From positions 1-30,062 of the IMG/VR virus record IMGVR_UViG_3300025151_000192: a stretch of DNA of 30,062 bases; one strand, 5' to 3'. The DNA comes from a virus. The position numbers were made by a program, and so were the translations under genes. The notes beneath the pieces are model-generated. The model was not told the DNA's origin. It saw nothing but the letters and a program-made list of their open reading frames with translations, and did no database searches. Below, in pieces: positions 16,083 through 21,486 of the stretch (its first letter is position 1; every line of letters starts with the position of its first letter).

Positions 16083-16809
16083 TTAAATTTGCTTTTTATT
16101 TGTCTTGCTTCTAATTCGTTTTTTTCCTTTGTATATGTTAAGTACAAAAGGCATTCATTTACGTTTAATTTAGTGATATATTCAAACCTTGTAATATCTC
16201 CGCCAGCGATTGCATAGATGCTGTTGTACCAGCCCCATTTTCTTGTGAATACAGATACTCCGCTAAGGTCTCCTGATTCTTGCTGTCCAAAGAGGTCAGG
16301 ATAACTGTCGATAACTCCTTGCCTAAATTGTAAAAAAAAACAACCGCACCAAGTACCGCATCCAATGGGAATTGTTTAGCCAGCTCGCTGGTGTTTGGGT
16401 CGTATTCTTTTATGGTGTACCTATCGCCTGTTCTGTGTTCTATTGGCCTGTAAAGTACATTAACCGCCCTATGTAAATTAAGGTTATCGCCTATAAAGGT
16501 ATCAAGGTCTACATACTCGCCAAATGTTATATCTTCAAGGTTTGGTATAAAGCCATATTGTACACCCTTACAAGTAAACCTATTTAAAAGCTGGTGTTTA
16601 GTATCAAACAGGTTGTTTATGATATCGCATATTTCTGCTATGTCTGTGGCTCGCATATTACGAACAACAATAGGCGGCACGTTGCAAAATATTTCAATCA
16701 TCTTTAATTGCGCTTGTGCGTCCTCCATATCGCCCAGCTGTACGAACCTTTGGTATTGCCCTAAAGTTATTTCGTTTAAGCTGCTGGGTATTTTTAAATT
16801 TACTTCCAT
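16079..16809 (-). CDS. Tail assembly chaperone, -1 frameshift fusion product (lambda GT-like)
   Basis: Reading 16809 to 16333 in frame 0 (159 codons) and then shifting -1 on a T-run gives a 243-residue fusion. The extension of 84 residues starts LQFRQGVIDSYPDLFG, continues FTRKWGWYNSIYAIAGGDI and ends KEKNELEARQIKSKFK, with TGA at 16079-16081 overlapping the next ATG. The WGWYNSIYAIAGGD.T..E....LNV.ECL.YL.Y.KEKNELE pattern has coding-like composition and the amphipathic helical look of known GT extensions. Without the shift an 80-base gap would remain in an otherwise gap-free operon. Chaperone pairs of this kind coat the tape measure before tube assembly. Confidence 0.8.
16165..16809 (-). CDS. 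Tail assembly chaperone, unshifted product (lambda G-like)
   Basis: A 214-residue protein, the 0-frame product. It starts MEVNLKIPSSLNEITLGQYQ, with the LxEITLGQYQRF pattern seen in phage chaperone-like proteins, and goes on to LKMIEIFCNVPPIVVRNM, ITFGEYVDLDTFIGDN, NVLYRPIEHRTGDRYTIKEY and LDAVLGAVVFFYNLGKELS. Ribosomes that do not shift read through VVFFYNLGKELS and end at ISLN. The first gene after a terminator, it starts the virion operon, with a TTTATATATTAG leader about 20 bases upstream. In lambda the unshifted form is in large excess; the same is inferred here. Confidence 0.7.
   Translation of the reverse strand: MEVNLKIPSSLNEITLGQYQRFVQLGDMEDAQAQLKMIEIFCNVPPIVVRNMRATDIAEICDIINNLFDTKHQLLNRFTCKGVQYGFIPNLEDITFGEYVDLDTFIGDNLNLHRAVNVLYRPIEHRTGDRYTIKEYDPNTSELAKQFPLDAVLGAVVFFYNLGKELSTVILTSLDSKNQETLAEYLYSQENGAGTTASMQSLAEILQGLNISLN
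16333..16339 (-). promoter_or_regulatory. Programmed -1 frameshift slippery site (T TTT TTT within nine T)
   Basis: Plus-strand A16332-A16340 is a run of nine T in the mRNA sense. The 0-frame codons are GTT TTT TTT TAC, so both decoding-site tRNAs can re-pair as TTT after a -1 slip (heptamer T TTT TTT). The -1 frame then reads TTA CAA TTT AGG without a stop for 84 codons. No clear stimulatory hairpin was found by eye. Confidence 0.75.
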
Positions 16810-16857
16810 ATAATTGTACTTACTAATATATAAACGTTTTTAAATATTTTTAGGCAT

Positions 16858-16883
16858 AAAAAAACCCCCACTATTTGTGAGGG
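16858..16883 (-). terminator. Rho-independent terminator before the virion operon
   Basis: On the minus strand CCCTCAC pairs with GTGGGGG (7 bp, one G-U) around AAATA, followed by seven T (plus strand 16858-16864). It closes the short three-gene unit ending at 16899 and lies about 50 bases before the chaperone gene, which should then need its own transcript start or read-through. Confidence 0.85.
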
Positions 16884-16898
16884 TGTTTGTGTTAATTG

Positions 16899-17066
16899 TT
16901 ATAACTTATCATTTAGGTCATCTAATAAAGCGTACAAAGAAAAATCATTAATATCCTTTTGCTTAATTCTGTCCTTAAGCACACGCTTTAACCTATGCGC
17001 TTGTTTTTTTGTTAATTGTATCCCTATAGTGTTGTTTGTATATAGGTCGCTGTTTGGTGTTCTCAT
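16899..17066 (-). CDS. Small hypothetical protein, last gene of the 17 kb unit
   Basis: A 55-residue ORF found in the gap. It reads MRTPNSDLYTNNTIGIQLT, then KKQAHRLKRVLKDRIKQKD, then INDFSLYALLDDLNDKL. The centre is a basic helix and the end an acidic helix, similar in layout to small ribbon-helix-helix or DNA-binding peptides, but no definite motif was recognised. A terminator follows 16 bases later. It is the third gene of a unit with its own promoter at 17597-17628, perhaps regulatory. Confidence 0.65.
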   Translation of the reverse strand: MRTPNSDLYTNNTIGIQLTKKQAHRLKRVLKDRIKQKDINDFSLYALLDDLNDKL

Positions 17067-17094
17067 AATTGTTGTTTTTGTTTATTCTTATTTA

Positions 17095-17304
17095 TTAATA
17101 TCCGTTTCTGTTTAAGTTATATCCTAATTCATTGGCTGCATAGTTTATATGCTTTTGTGTGGTTACAGACCACCACCCTAACTGAATGGCTTCTTTTTTG
17201 ATATGGTCTAAACGTGCCACCCTTGTATCGTAGCTGTAAATATAGCCGTTACCTTTCCAGCTTTGTATTTTTAAGTTTTGTTTGTATTTGTTAAAAGTTC
17301 CCAT
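17095..17304 (-). CDS. Hypothetical 69-residue phage protein
   Basis: A Tyr- and Trp-rich soluble protein: MGTFNKYKQNLKIQSWKGN, IYSYDTRVARLDHIKKEAI, QLGWWSVTTQKHINYAANEL and GYNLNRNGY. The GWWSVTTxKHINYAANELG core is a recurring pattern in small proteins of flavobacterial phages and plasmids as I recall, with no known activity. It follows the 83-residue gene by 9 bases in the same short unit. No membrane segment or catalytic motif is visible. Confidence 0.65.
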   Translation of the reverse strand: MGTFNKYKQNLKIQSWKGNGYIYSYDTRVARLDHIKKEAIQLGWWSVTTQKHINYAANELGYNLNRNGY

Positions 17305-17313
17305 AGTTGTTTT

Positions 17314-17565
17314 TTATTTTATAAATTCTACATTTTTTAGGGCTTCAGCTTTTAGTATTTCGTTAGCTTTTTCCCTTGCTAATTTTATAACAGTTTCTAA
17401 GCCTGTTATTGTAAAAACAGTTGGGTGATCTAAGATATGTATTTTAGGTGCATCATCGTCAATTAATGCAGCTTCAAAAAAACCGTCATTATTAAAATCT
17501 GATAAACTTAATACAAACCTTGAATTGATTTGGAACTGTGCTACGTCGTGAGTTTTTGTTTTCAT
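17314..17565 (-). CDS. Hypothetical 83-residue protein, first gene of the 17 kb unit
   Basis: An 83-residue protein with a small alpha/beta layout: MKTKTHDVAQFQINSRFVL, SLSDFNNDGFFEAALIDDD, IHILDHPTVFTITGLETVI, then a helix KLAREKANEILKAEALKNV. The DFNNDG segment is acidic and loop-like but too short to call an EF-hand. It lies 32 bases downstream of the promoter at 17597-17628, so it leads a separate early-type transcript between TerL and the virion operon. The function is unknown. Confidence 0.6.
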   Translation of the reverse strand: MKTKTHDVAQFQINSRFVLSLSDFNNDGFFEAALIDDDAPKIHILDHPTVFTITGLETVIKLAREKANEILKAEALKNVEFIK

Positions 17566-17596
17566 AATATTTGTTTTTTGTTATTGTTTTACATTG

Positions 17597-17628
17597 CGAA
17601 TATATAACGCTTTTACATAACTACCAAA
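17597..17628 (-). promoter_or_regulatory. Bacteroidota-type promoter for the 17565-16899 unit
   Basis: On the minus strand TTTG (plus 17625-17628) is followed after 20 bases by TATATTCG (plus 17597-17604), a 7 of 8 match to TAnnTTTG. The spacing fits the known -33/-7 arrangement. An AAAAAAAATTGTAAA stretch lies just upstream, as at the 24.6 kb promoter, and the start codon is about 30 bases downstream. Confidence 0.7.
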
Positions 17629-17667
17629 CTTTTTAACAACTTTTTTACAATTTTTTTTGTTTACAGG

Positions 17668-18822
17668 TTAGTGAACTGCATATTTTCCAAAGTTAGGACG
17701 GCTTAAAATTGAATAAGTTGCGTAACGTACAGCATCAATTATGTGATTATTCTTGTCTACTGGCTTGTTTGTTAGTTTGCCACTTCTGTCCTCTGCCCAT
17801 TTGTAGTTTCTAAATTCTTGTATTGCGTTGTTACTGTCTGCGGTTATATGTATTTTAAAGCGTTTAAGCAAGTCTATTCCAGCGTTAATACTATCACGCC
17901 CCTTTAAGCTGGGTTGTATATTATGCCCCATCCTGCGCAGTTCGTCAATTAAACGTGGCTCAGCTGCATCAAAATAAATTGGGTTGCGCCCTATTGGTAA
18001 GCTTTTAAAATGGTCGCTGATATCACGTGTGGTCATCATAGTCCTATACAGGTGTTCTTTTATATATAGGTTATAATCCTTTTTATATACGCTTACAAGT
18101 GTGCTCGGGTCGTTAGTGTACCCAGCATCTGCGCCGTAGCTTATAAGTTCAGCATCGTGTGGAATATGCGGTACTTCTATATAATTAAATATCGTTGCTT
18201 TGCTTACACCCCTAACCCCAAGGCCGTATATTTGCCAGTATTGTTCATCGGTTTCTTTAAGCCGTTCTATTTCTGTTATTATACTGGGGTCTAAAAACTT
18301 GTTGTCTAAATATGTGGTTTTGTAAAATTCAACATCTTCCCTATTTAGTACCTTGTCATATATCCAATGATATTCATCACTTGGGTTGTAATCTAATATT
18401 ATTTTTTCTGTTGTTCTAAATATAAGCTGCTGCCAATCTTCGTAGTCAAGTTCGTTAGCCTCATTAATAAATAAAAGGTCACGTTTGCGCCCCCTTATTT
18501 TTTGCGGCTGGTCTACGCTTATAAATTCTATAAGGTTGCCACCTAAGTTGTATTCACTATTGCTTTTATTGTGGTGCGCTTCATCATATATATTATGCTG
18601 TTTTAATATATCAATAAAATCACGCATAACAGAACTGCGTACAGCTGGGAACGTTTTACGGCAAATGGTTACCGTTTTATCTACGTTTGTTTGGCAGTAG
18701 TGGAATATTAAATACAGGAGGATATTGTAGGTCTTACCGCTACGTGTACCCCCCTGTTCTACTACTATCTTTTTTTGGCTGTCAAGTAAGTGCTCAAATA
18801 CTACATTAACATCAACTGTCAC
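17668..18822 (-). CDS. terL: Terminase large subunit
   Basis: A 384-residue packaging motor of the PBSX-like type. The Walker A is GGTRSGKT at residues 24-31. The Walker B with catalytic Glu is LLFINEANE at 116-124. The RNase H-like nuclease has candidate acidic residues at D232 (ADAGYTND), D285 (YFDAAEPR) and D363 (HIIDAVRYA). It pumps DNA into the procapsid and cuts it, working with TerS and the portal. The start codon overlaps the TerS stop as ATGA. It is compact for the family but both domains appear complete. No cos-like sequence is obvious nearby, and the circular assembly fits headful packaging. Confidence 0.93.
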   Translation of the reverse strand: MTVDVNVVFEHLLDSQKKIVVEQGGTRSGKTYNILLYLIFHYCQTNVDKTVTICRKTFPAVRSSVMRDFIDILKQHNIYDEAHHNKSNSEYNLGGNLIEFISVDQPQKIRGRKRDLLFINEANELDYEDWQQLIFRTTEKIILDYNPSDEYHWIYDKVLNREDVEFYKTTYLDNKFLDPSIITEIERLKETDEQYWQIYGLGVRGVSKATIFNYIEVPHIPHDAELISYGADAGYTNDPSTLVSVYKKDYNLYIKEHLYRTMMTTRDISDHFKSLPIGRNPIYFDAAEPRLIDELRRMGHNIQPSLKGRDSINAGIDLLKRFKIHITADSNNAIQEFRNYKWAEDRSGKLTNKPVDKNNHIIDAVRYATYSILSRPNFGKYAVH

Positions 18823-19166
18823 CTATGTATTTTAATATTTATTTCCTTGTCTGTGGTGTCGTGCTTTATTTCACGCTTTGTACCGTTTAACCTATGCGCT
18901 TCATCATCATCTGCAATTAGCTTCATTAGGCCTATTTGTAAAGTAGGGTTATCGCTTTCGTACCATTTGGCTCGCATATCTACTTTCATATTTATACGGT
19001 TTTTTGCCAGTTCGCTTTTTATAGCGTTGCATTCTTGCAATTTGTGGTCATAAAACGCCCTTTTACTGAACCCAGTATAACCAAATATATCGCCTATAAA
19101 AACAAGGTTATGTTTTTTTATTACCTCTAAACTTTGTTCCCTTAATTCTTCTGTATTGTATGCCAT
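18819..19166 (-). CDS. Terminase small subunit
   Basis: A 115-residue protein directly before TerL, coupled to it by ATGA. Residues about 20-45 hold a helix-turn-helix candidate (VFIGDIFGYTGFSKRAFYDH). The NRINMKVDMRAKWYESDNP and TLQIGLMKLIADDDEAHRL segments fit the helical oligomerisation core of Bacteroidota-phage TerS proteins, and the basic end TTDKEINIKIHR may bind DNA or TerL. It should select the phage DNA start site for packaging. A GTTTATATATAAATATAG leader lies upstream. Confidence 0.8.
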   Translation of the reverse strand: MAYNTEELREQSLEVIKKHNLVFIGDIFGYTGFSKRAFYDHKLQECNAIKSELAKNRINMKVDMRAKWYESDNPTLQIGLMKLIADDDEAHRLNGTKREIKHDTTDKEINIKIHR

Positions 19167-19206
19167 AGTATTATCTATATTTATATATAAACAATTTAGT
19201 AAATTT

Positions 19207-19563
19207 TTATTCGCTTATAATGGCTTCTACTTTTTCTACTTGTTCTGGTGTAAGGTTTTGTATCTTGTTTAGTATGTTTAGCTTAGTGTCGTTTAATAAG
19301 GACTCGTATATAAGTTCTAAGTCCCTATTATAAAAGCTATGCTGCGGATACGTGTTTATACTATGTATGATGCTGGGGTGTGTTGTATTGTAGCCGTTCT
19401 TTTTATAGTCGTTTACTATTGCCATCAGCTTCATATTAAGTGCTTTGGTTAGGTAAGTGTTTACCATACTTCGCATTTCTATTACATCACGTCGGCGTGT
19501 TTGTTCAAATATGTTTACCCCTGTAATGTTTTGTACTGTGTTTGCTATTGTTTTAAGTTTCAT
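19207..19563 (-). CDS. DnaA domain-IV-like DNA-binding protein
   Basis: A 118-residue protein resembling only the C-terminal DNA-binding domain of bacterial DnaA. The section NITGVNIFEQTRRRDVIEMR (residues 12-31) corresponds to the first helices with the basic RRRDVxExRS motif. NGYNTTHPSIIHSIN (56-70) parallels the DnaA signature around RDHTTVIHA. No AAA+ domain is present. It could bind host or phage DnaA boxes, acting at a phage origin or as a competitor of host initiation. It lies just upstream of TerS, so a role in choosing a packaging or origin site is also possible. Confidence 0.65.
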   Translation of the reverse strand: MKLKTIANTVQNITGVNIFEQTRRRDVIEMRSMVNTYLTKALNMKLMAIVNDYKKNGYNTTHPSIIHSINTYPQHSFYNRDLELIYESLLNDTKLNILNKIQNLTPEQVEKVEAIISE

Positions 19564-19566
19564 AGT

Positions 19567-19737
19567 TTATACTATTGCGTTATCTAATTGTTCTATCATA
19601 TGCCTTAACTCACTGCGTTCAAACTTTCCTGTTATTTCTGCGTTATAGGTTTTAAACGTTAAGTGATACATATCTTTGTCTGTGTCGTGTTTGCTTTCTT
19701 TTTTTCCAAGGTATTCAATTTTAATGTCAAATTTCAT
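19567..19737 (-). CDS. Hypothetical 56-residue protein
   Basis: The ATG at 19737 (MKFDIKIEYLGKKESKHD) is preferred over an upstream non-ATG extension because it begins 6 bases after the previous stop. The protein is a small alpha/beta unit: strands DIKIEYLG, MYHLTFKTYNAEITGKFE and a helix SELRHMIEQLDNAIV. No family was recognised. It lies at the end of the modification-region operon before the DnaA-like gene. Confidence 0.55.
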   Translation of the reverse strand: MKFDIKIEYLGKKESKHDTDKDMYHLTFKTYNAEITGKFERSELRHMIEQLDNAIV

Positions 19738-19742
19738 AGTAT

Positions 19743-20108
19743 TTAGTTTAGTTTTAAAAATTCTGCGTTTGCGTGTTCTGTGAACCAATCTTTGTTTTCG
19801 TTATATTTGTCAACAACTGCGTCAATCATTACAAGTTCGTCAATACTGGCTGTTTTAAGCTTGTTTACAAGCGTATCTATTTTTCTTAATACGTTTGTAC
19901 ACATTTCAGGGTTATTGGAATAAATAAGATTAAAATCTGTTTTTACTATTCCCTCAAGTATTTTAGTTGTTCTGTTTACTTGTTGTTTAAGGTTTTGTTT
20001 GTATTGGTATGTTCCAACCAGTTCATCGTTTGCCTCTAATAACAACTGGCTTAATAACACCACCTTTAAATAATTTAGGTGTTTGTTGTTTATTTGTTCT
20101 GGTTTCAT
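19743..20108 (-). CDS. Hypothetical helical protein after the glycosyltransferase
   Basis: A 121-residue all-helical protein: KHLNYLKVVLLSQLLLEAND, LKQQVNRTTKILEGIVKTDF, PEMCTNVLRKIDTLVNKLK and SIDELVMIDAVVDKYNENK. It may form a coiled-coil bundle. The start overlaps the glycosyltransferase stop as TAATG, so it is coupled to that gene. No catalytic or metal motif is visible. It could be an accessory subunit of the modification enzymes; that is only an inference from coupling. Confidence 0.55.
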   Translation of the reverse strand: MKPEQINNKHLNYLKVVLLSQLLLEANDELVGTYQYKQNLKQQVNRTTKILEGIVKTDFNLIYSNNPEMCTNVLRKIDTLVNKLKTASIDELVMIDAVVDKYNENKDWFTEHANAEFLKLN

Positions 20109-20848
20109 TAAAATAAAGTTGTTTGTTTACTGGTTAATATTTTGTAACTGTTTTTATTTAGTAGTATTTCGTTTGGTCGTTTAGTGTTTAGCTTTATACA
20201 TTCGCCCCACTTGTTTATCAAGTATTTTATTGTTTGCTGTTCTAACTGCTCTGTTCTGTAGCTTACCGCACCGCCTTTATTCCCATACCTTTTAAAGTTA
20301 AATAAATACTTGTGATACCGTATGCAGCCAGCTTTTTTAATATGCTGCAAAGTGTAATCATAATCTTCCTTTAATTTTAATGTTTTATCAAACCTTATTT
20401 CATTGGGTTTTGTAATTGTAAAGGGTGCAGTAATTAATATATTTTCTTGACTTGGTTTTGTTGCAAAAAATGGGTTTTCTGTTGGGGGCGCACCAGCAAA
20501 AAAATAATCTGTTTCTAAAAATTGTTTTAAAATGCCGTCAATTGCTTGCTTTACAGTCACGTATTTTTTTGTCCTTTTTCCTGTAAAATCATTTACACTT
20601 ACATTAATTAAGTCATCATCTATTTGTACGCATATTTTATTTTTATTAAAACAATAATCAAGCGCAGCGTTTCTGTTACCTACCAAACTGCCGCCTAAAA
20701 TAACATTTTTTGCGCCGTTTTTAATATATAGGTTTTTATCAATTTCATCATTAACAACAAAAACAATATCTTCCGTTCCAGTTGTTTCATATATTTGCTT
20801 TATATTTTCTGGCCTTCTGTGGCTGATGCAAGTTATAATATATTCCAT
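20108..20848 (-). CDS. GT-A-fold glycosyltransferase, probable DNA hydroxymethyl-base glycosyltransferase
   Basis: A 246-residue protein. The N-terminal Rossmann-like part is MEYIITCISHRRPENIKQIY with IVFVVNDE. GNRNAALDYCF at 57-67 precedes the DxD-type metal/nucleotide-sugar motif VQIDDDL (D77-D79). The acceptor-side acidic motif KEDYDYTLQHI is at 160-170, followed by a basic aromatic part (YHKYLFNFKRYGNKGG). The family resembles the TET/JBP-associated glycosyltransferases predicted to act on oxidised bases in phage DNA, and a TET/JBP-like oxidase lies 635 bases upstream in the same operon. The C-terminus QTTLF matches the QxxLF sliding-clamp peptide, as does the neighbouring gene. Glucose or another sugar donor cannot be read from sequence. 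Confidence 0.72.
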   Translation of the reverse strand: MEYIITCISHRRPENIKQIYETTGTEDIVFVVNDEIDKNLYIKNGAKNVILGGSLVGNRNAALDYCFNKNKICVQIDDDLINVSVNDFTGKRTKKYVTVKQAIDGILKQFLETDYFFAGAPPTENPFFATKPSQENILITAPFTITKPNEIRFDKTLKLKEDYDYTLQHIKKAGCIRYHKYLFNFKRYGNKGGAVSYRTEQLEQQTIKYLINKWGECIKLNTKRPNEILLNKNSYKILTSKQTTLF

Positions 20849-20849
20849 A

Positions 20850-21305
20850 CTAAAACAATTTAGTTTGATTAGTTACTTTTTCAATACAGAATTTATCTGC
20901 CATTGCTTTACTTAATAAAAATCCTCTTTCTGTGCCACCTTTGGCAGTTTTAAAACCGTTGTAAAGCTTTGGTTTATTTCCGTGGTATATTTGCCGCAGC
21001 TGTTTGGTGCTAAATATATAAAAGCAATCTTTATCGCCAATTACATAAAGCCAGCTTTGATCTTTAAATATACCGCTGGGGTGTGTTACATATTCATATT
21101 CACGTTCAACACTTATAAAAAGGTTGCCAGTTTTTTTAAACATTTGGTCGTTCTTTATTTCTACGCCCTGTCTGTTTTCACCTTTAAGGTACTGTTCTTC
21201 TTTTGTGGTGTAATGGCTGAGGTTAATGTTTTTTTCTGTTGTGAACCAGTCGTAAACGAATGACTCAAACTTGAGGCCGTTGCTTTGCTTAATTGTTGTT
21301 TCCAT
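20850..21305 (-). CDS. Nuclease-like protein with C-terminal clamp-binding-type motif
   Basis: A 151-residue protein that resembles a small PD-(D/E)XK-type fold: a first helix LKFESFVYDWFTTEKN, a GENRQGVEIKND motif (E49-x-K51) and KKTGNLFISVEREYEYVTHP. A core strand WLYVIGDKDCFYIFSTKQL follows. The (TGNL.I....) after the E-x-K motif is common in phage nucleases of this kind. A full catalytic set was not confirmed. The C-terminus reads NQTKLF, again a QxxLF peptide. Its stop is one base before the glycosyltransferase ATG. It could cut unmodified DNA, process replication intermediates, or be an inactive DNA-binding partner of the modification enzymes. Confidence 0.6.
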   Translation of the reverse strand: METTIKQSNGLKFESFVYDWFTTEKNINLSHYTTKEEQYLKGENRQGVEIKNDQMFKKTGNLFISVEREYEYVTHPSGIFKDQSWLYVIGDKDCFYIFSTKQLRQIYHGNKPKLYNGFKTAKGGTERGFLLSKAMADKFCIEKVTNQTKLF

Positions 21306-21306
21306 T

Positions 21307-21486
21307 TTATTTAAAGGTTTTTAATTTTTCAATATAAATAATCGCATCTAATAGTTCTTCTTGTAAGTGGTTTAACCAGTCTGCTTTGTTAAGGTCTTGG
21401 CGTTCCATAGTTACGCCGTATTTACTTTTGCCTATGGCTGCACGTTGGTTAATTTTATCTATTACTTGTTGTTCTATTTTGCTCAT
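21307..21486 (-). CDS. Small MazG/NTP-pyrophosphohydrolase-like protein
   Basis: A 59-residue ORF found between the oxidase and nuclease genes. It reads MSKIEQQVIDKINQRAAIG and KSKYGVTMERQDLNKADWL, then NHLQEELLDAIIYIEKLK. The EExxDA acidic helix and the KYG.TMER.DL..WL.H.QEELLDA pattern are like short MazG-type helical bundles, which hydrolyse nucleoside triphosphates, but only half a canonical fold is present. The ATG overlaps the oxidase stop as ATGA, so it is co-translated with it. If active, it could adjust nucleotide pools for modified DNA synthesis; this is a weak inference. Confidence 0.6.
   Translation of the reverse strand: MSKIEQQVIDKINQRAAIGKSKYGVTMERQDLNKADWLNHLQEELLDAIIYIEKLKTFK

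Noticed and set aside
16875-16882. Possible CRISPR-like or repeat array in A/T-rich intergenic regions
   Set aside because: There is no regularly spaced direct repeat in any gap. The only repeated short sequences are terminators, promoter boxes and the leader motif.
21307-21486. Reading the 59-residue gene as a full MazG or dUTPase
   Set aside because: It is too short for a complete MazG fold and lacks dUTPase motifs. Only the EExxDA helix is similar, so it is described only as MazG-like.
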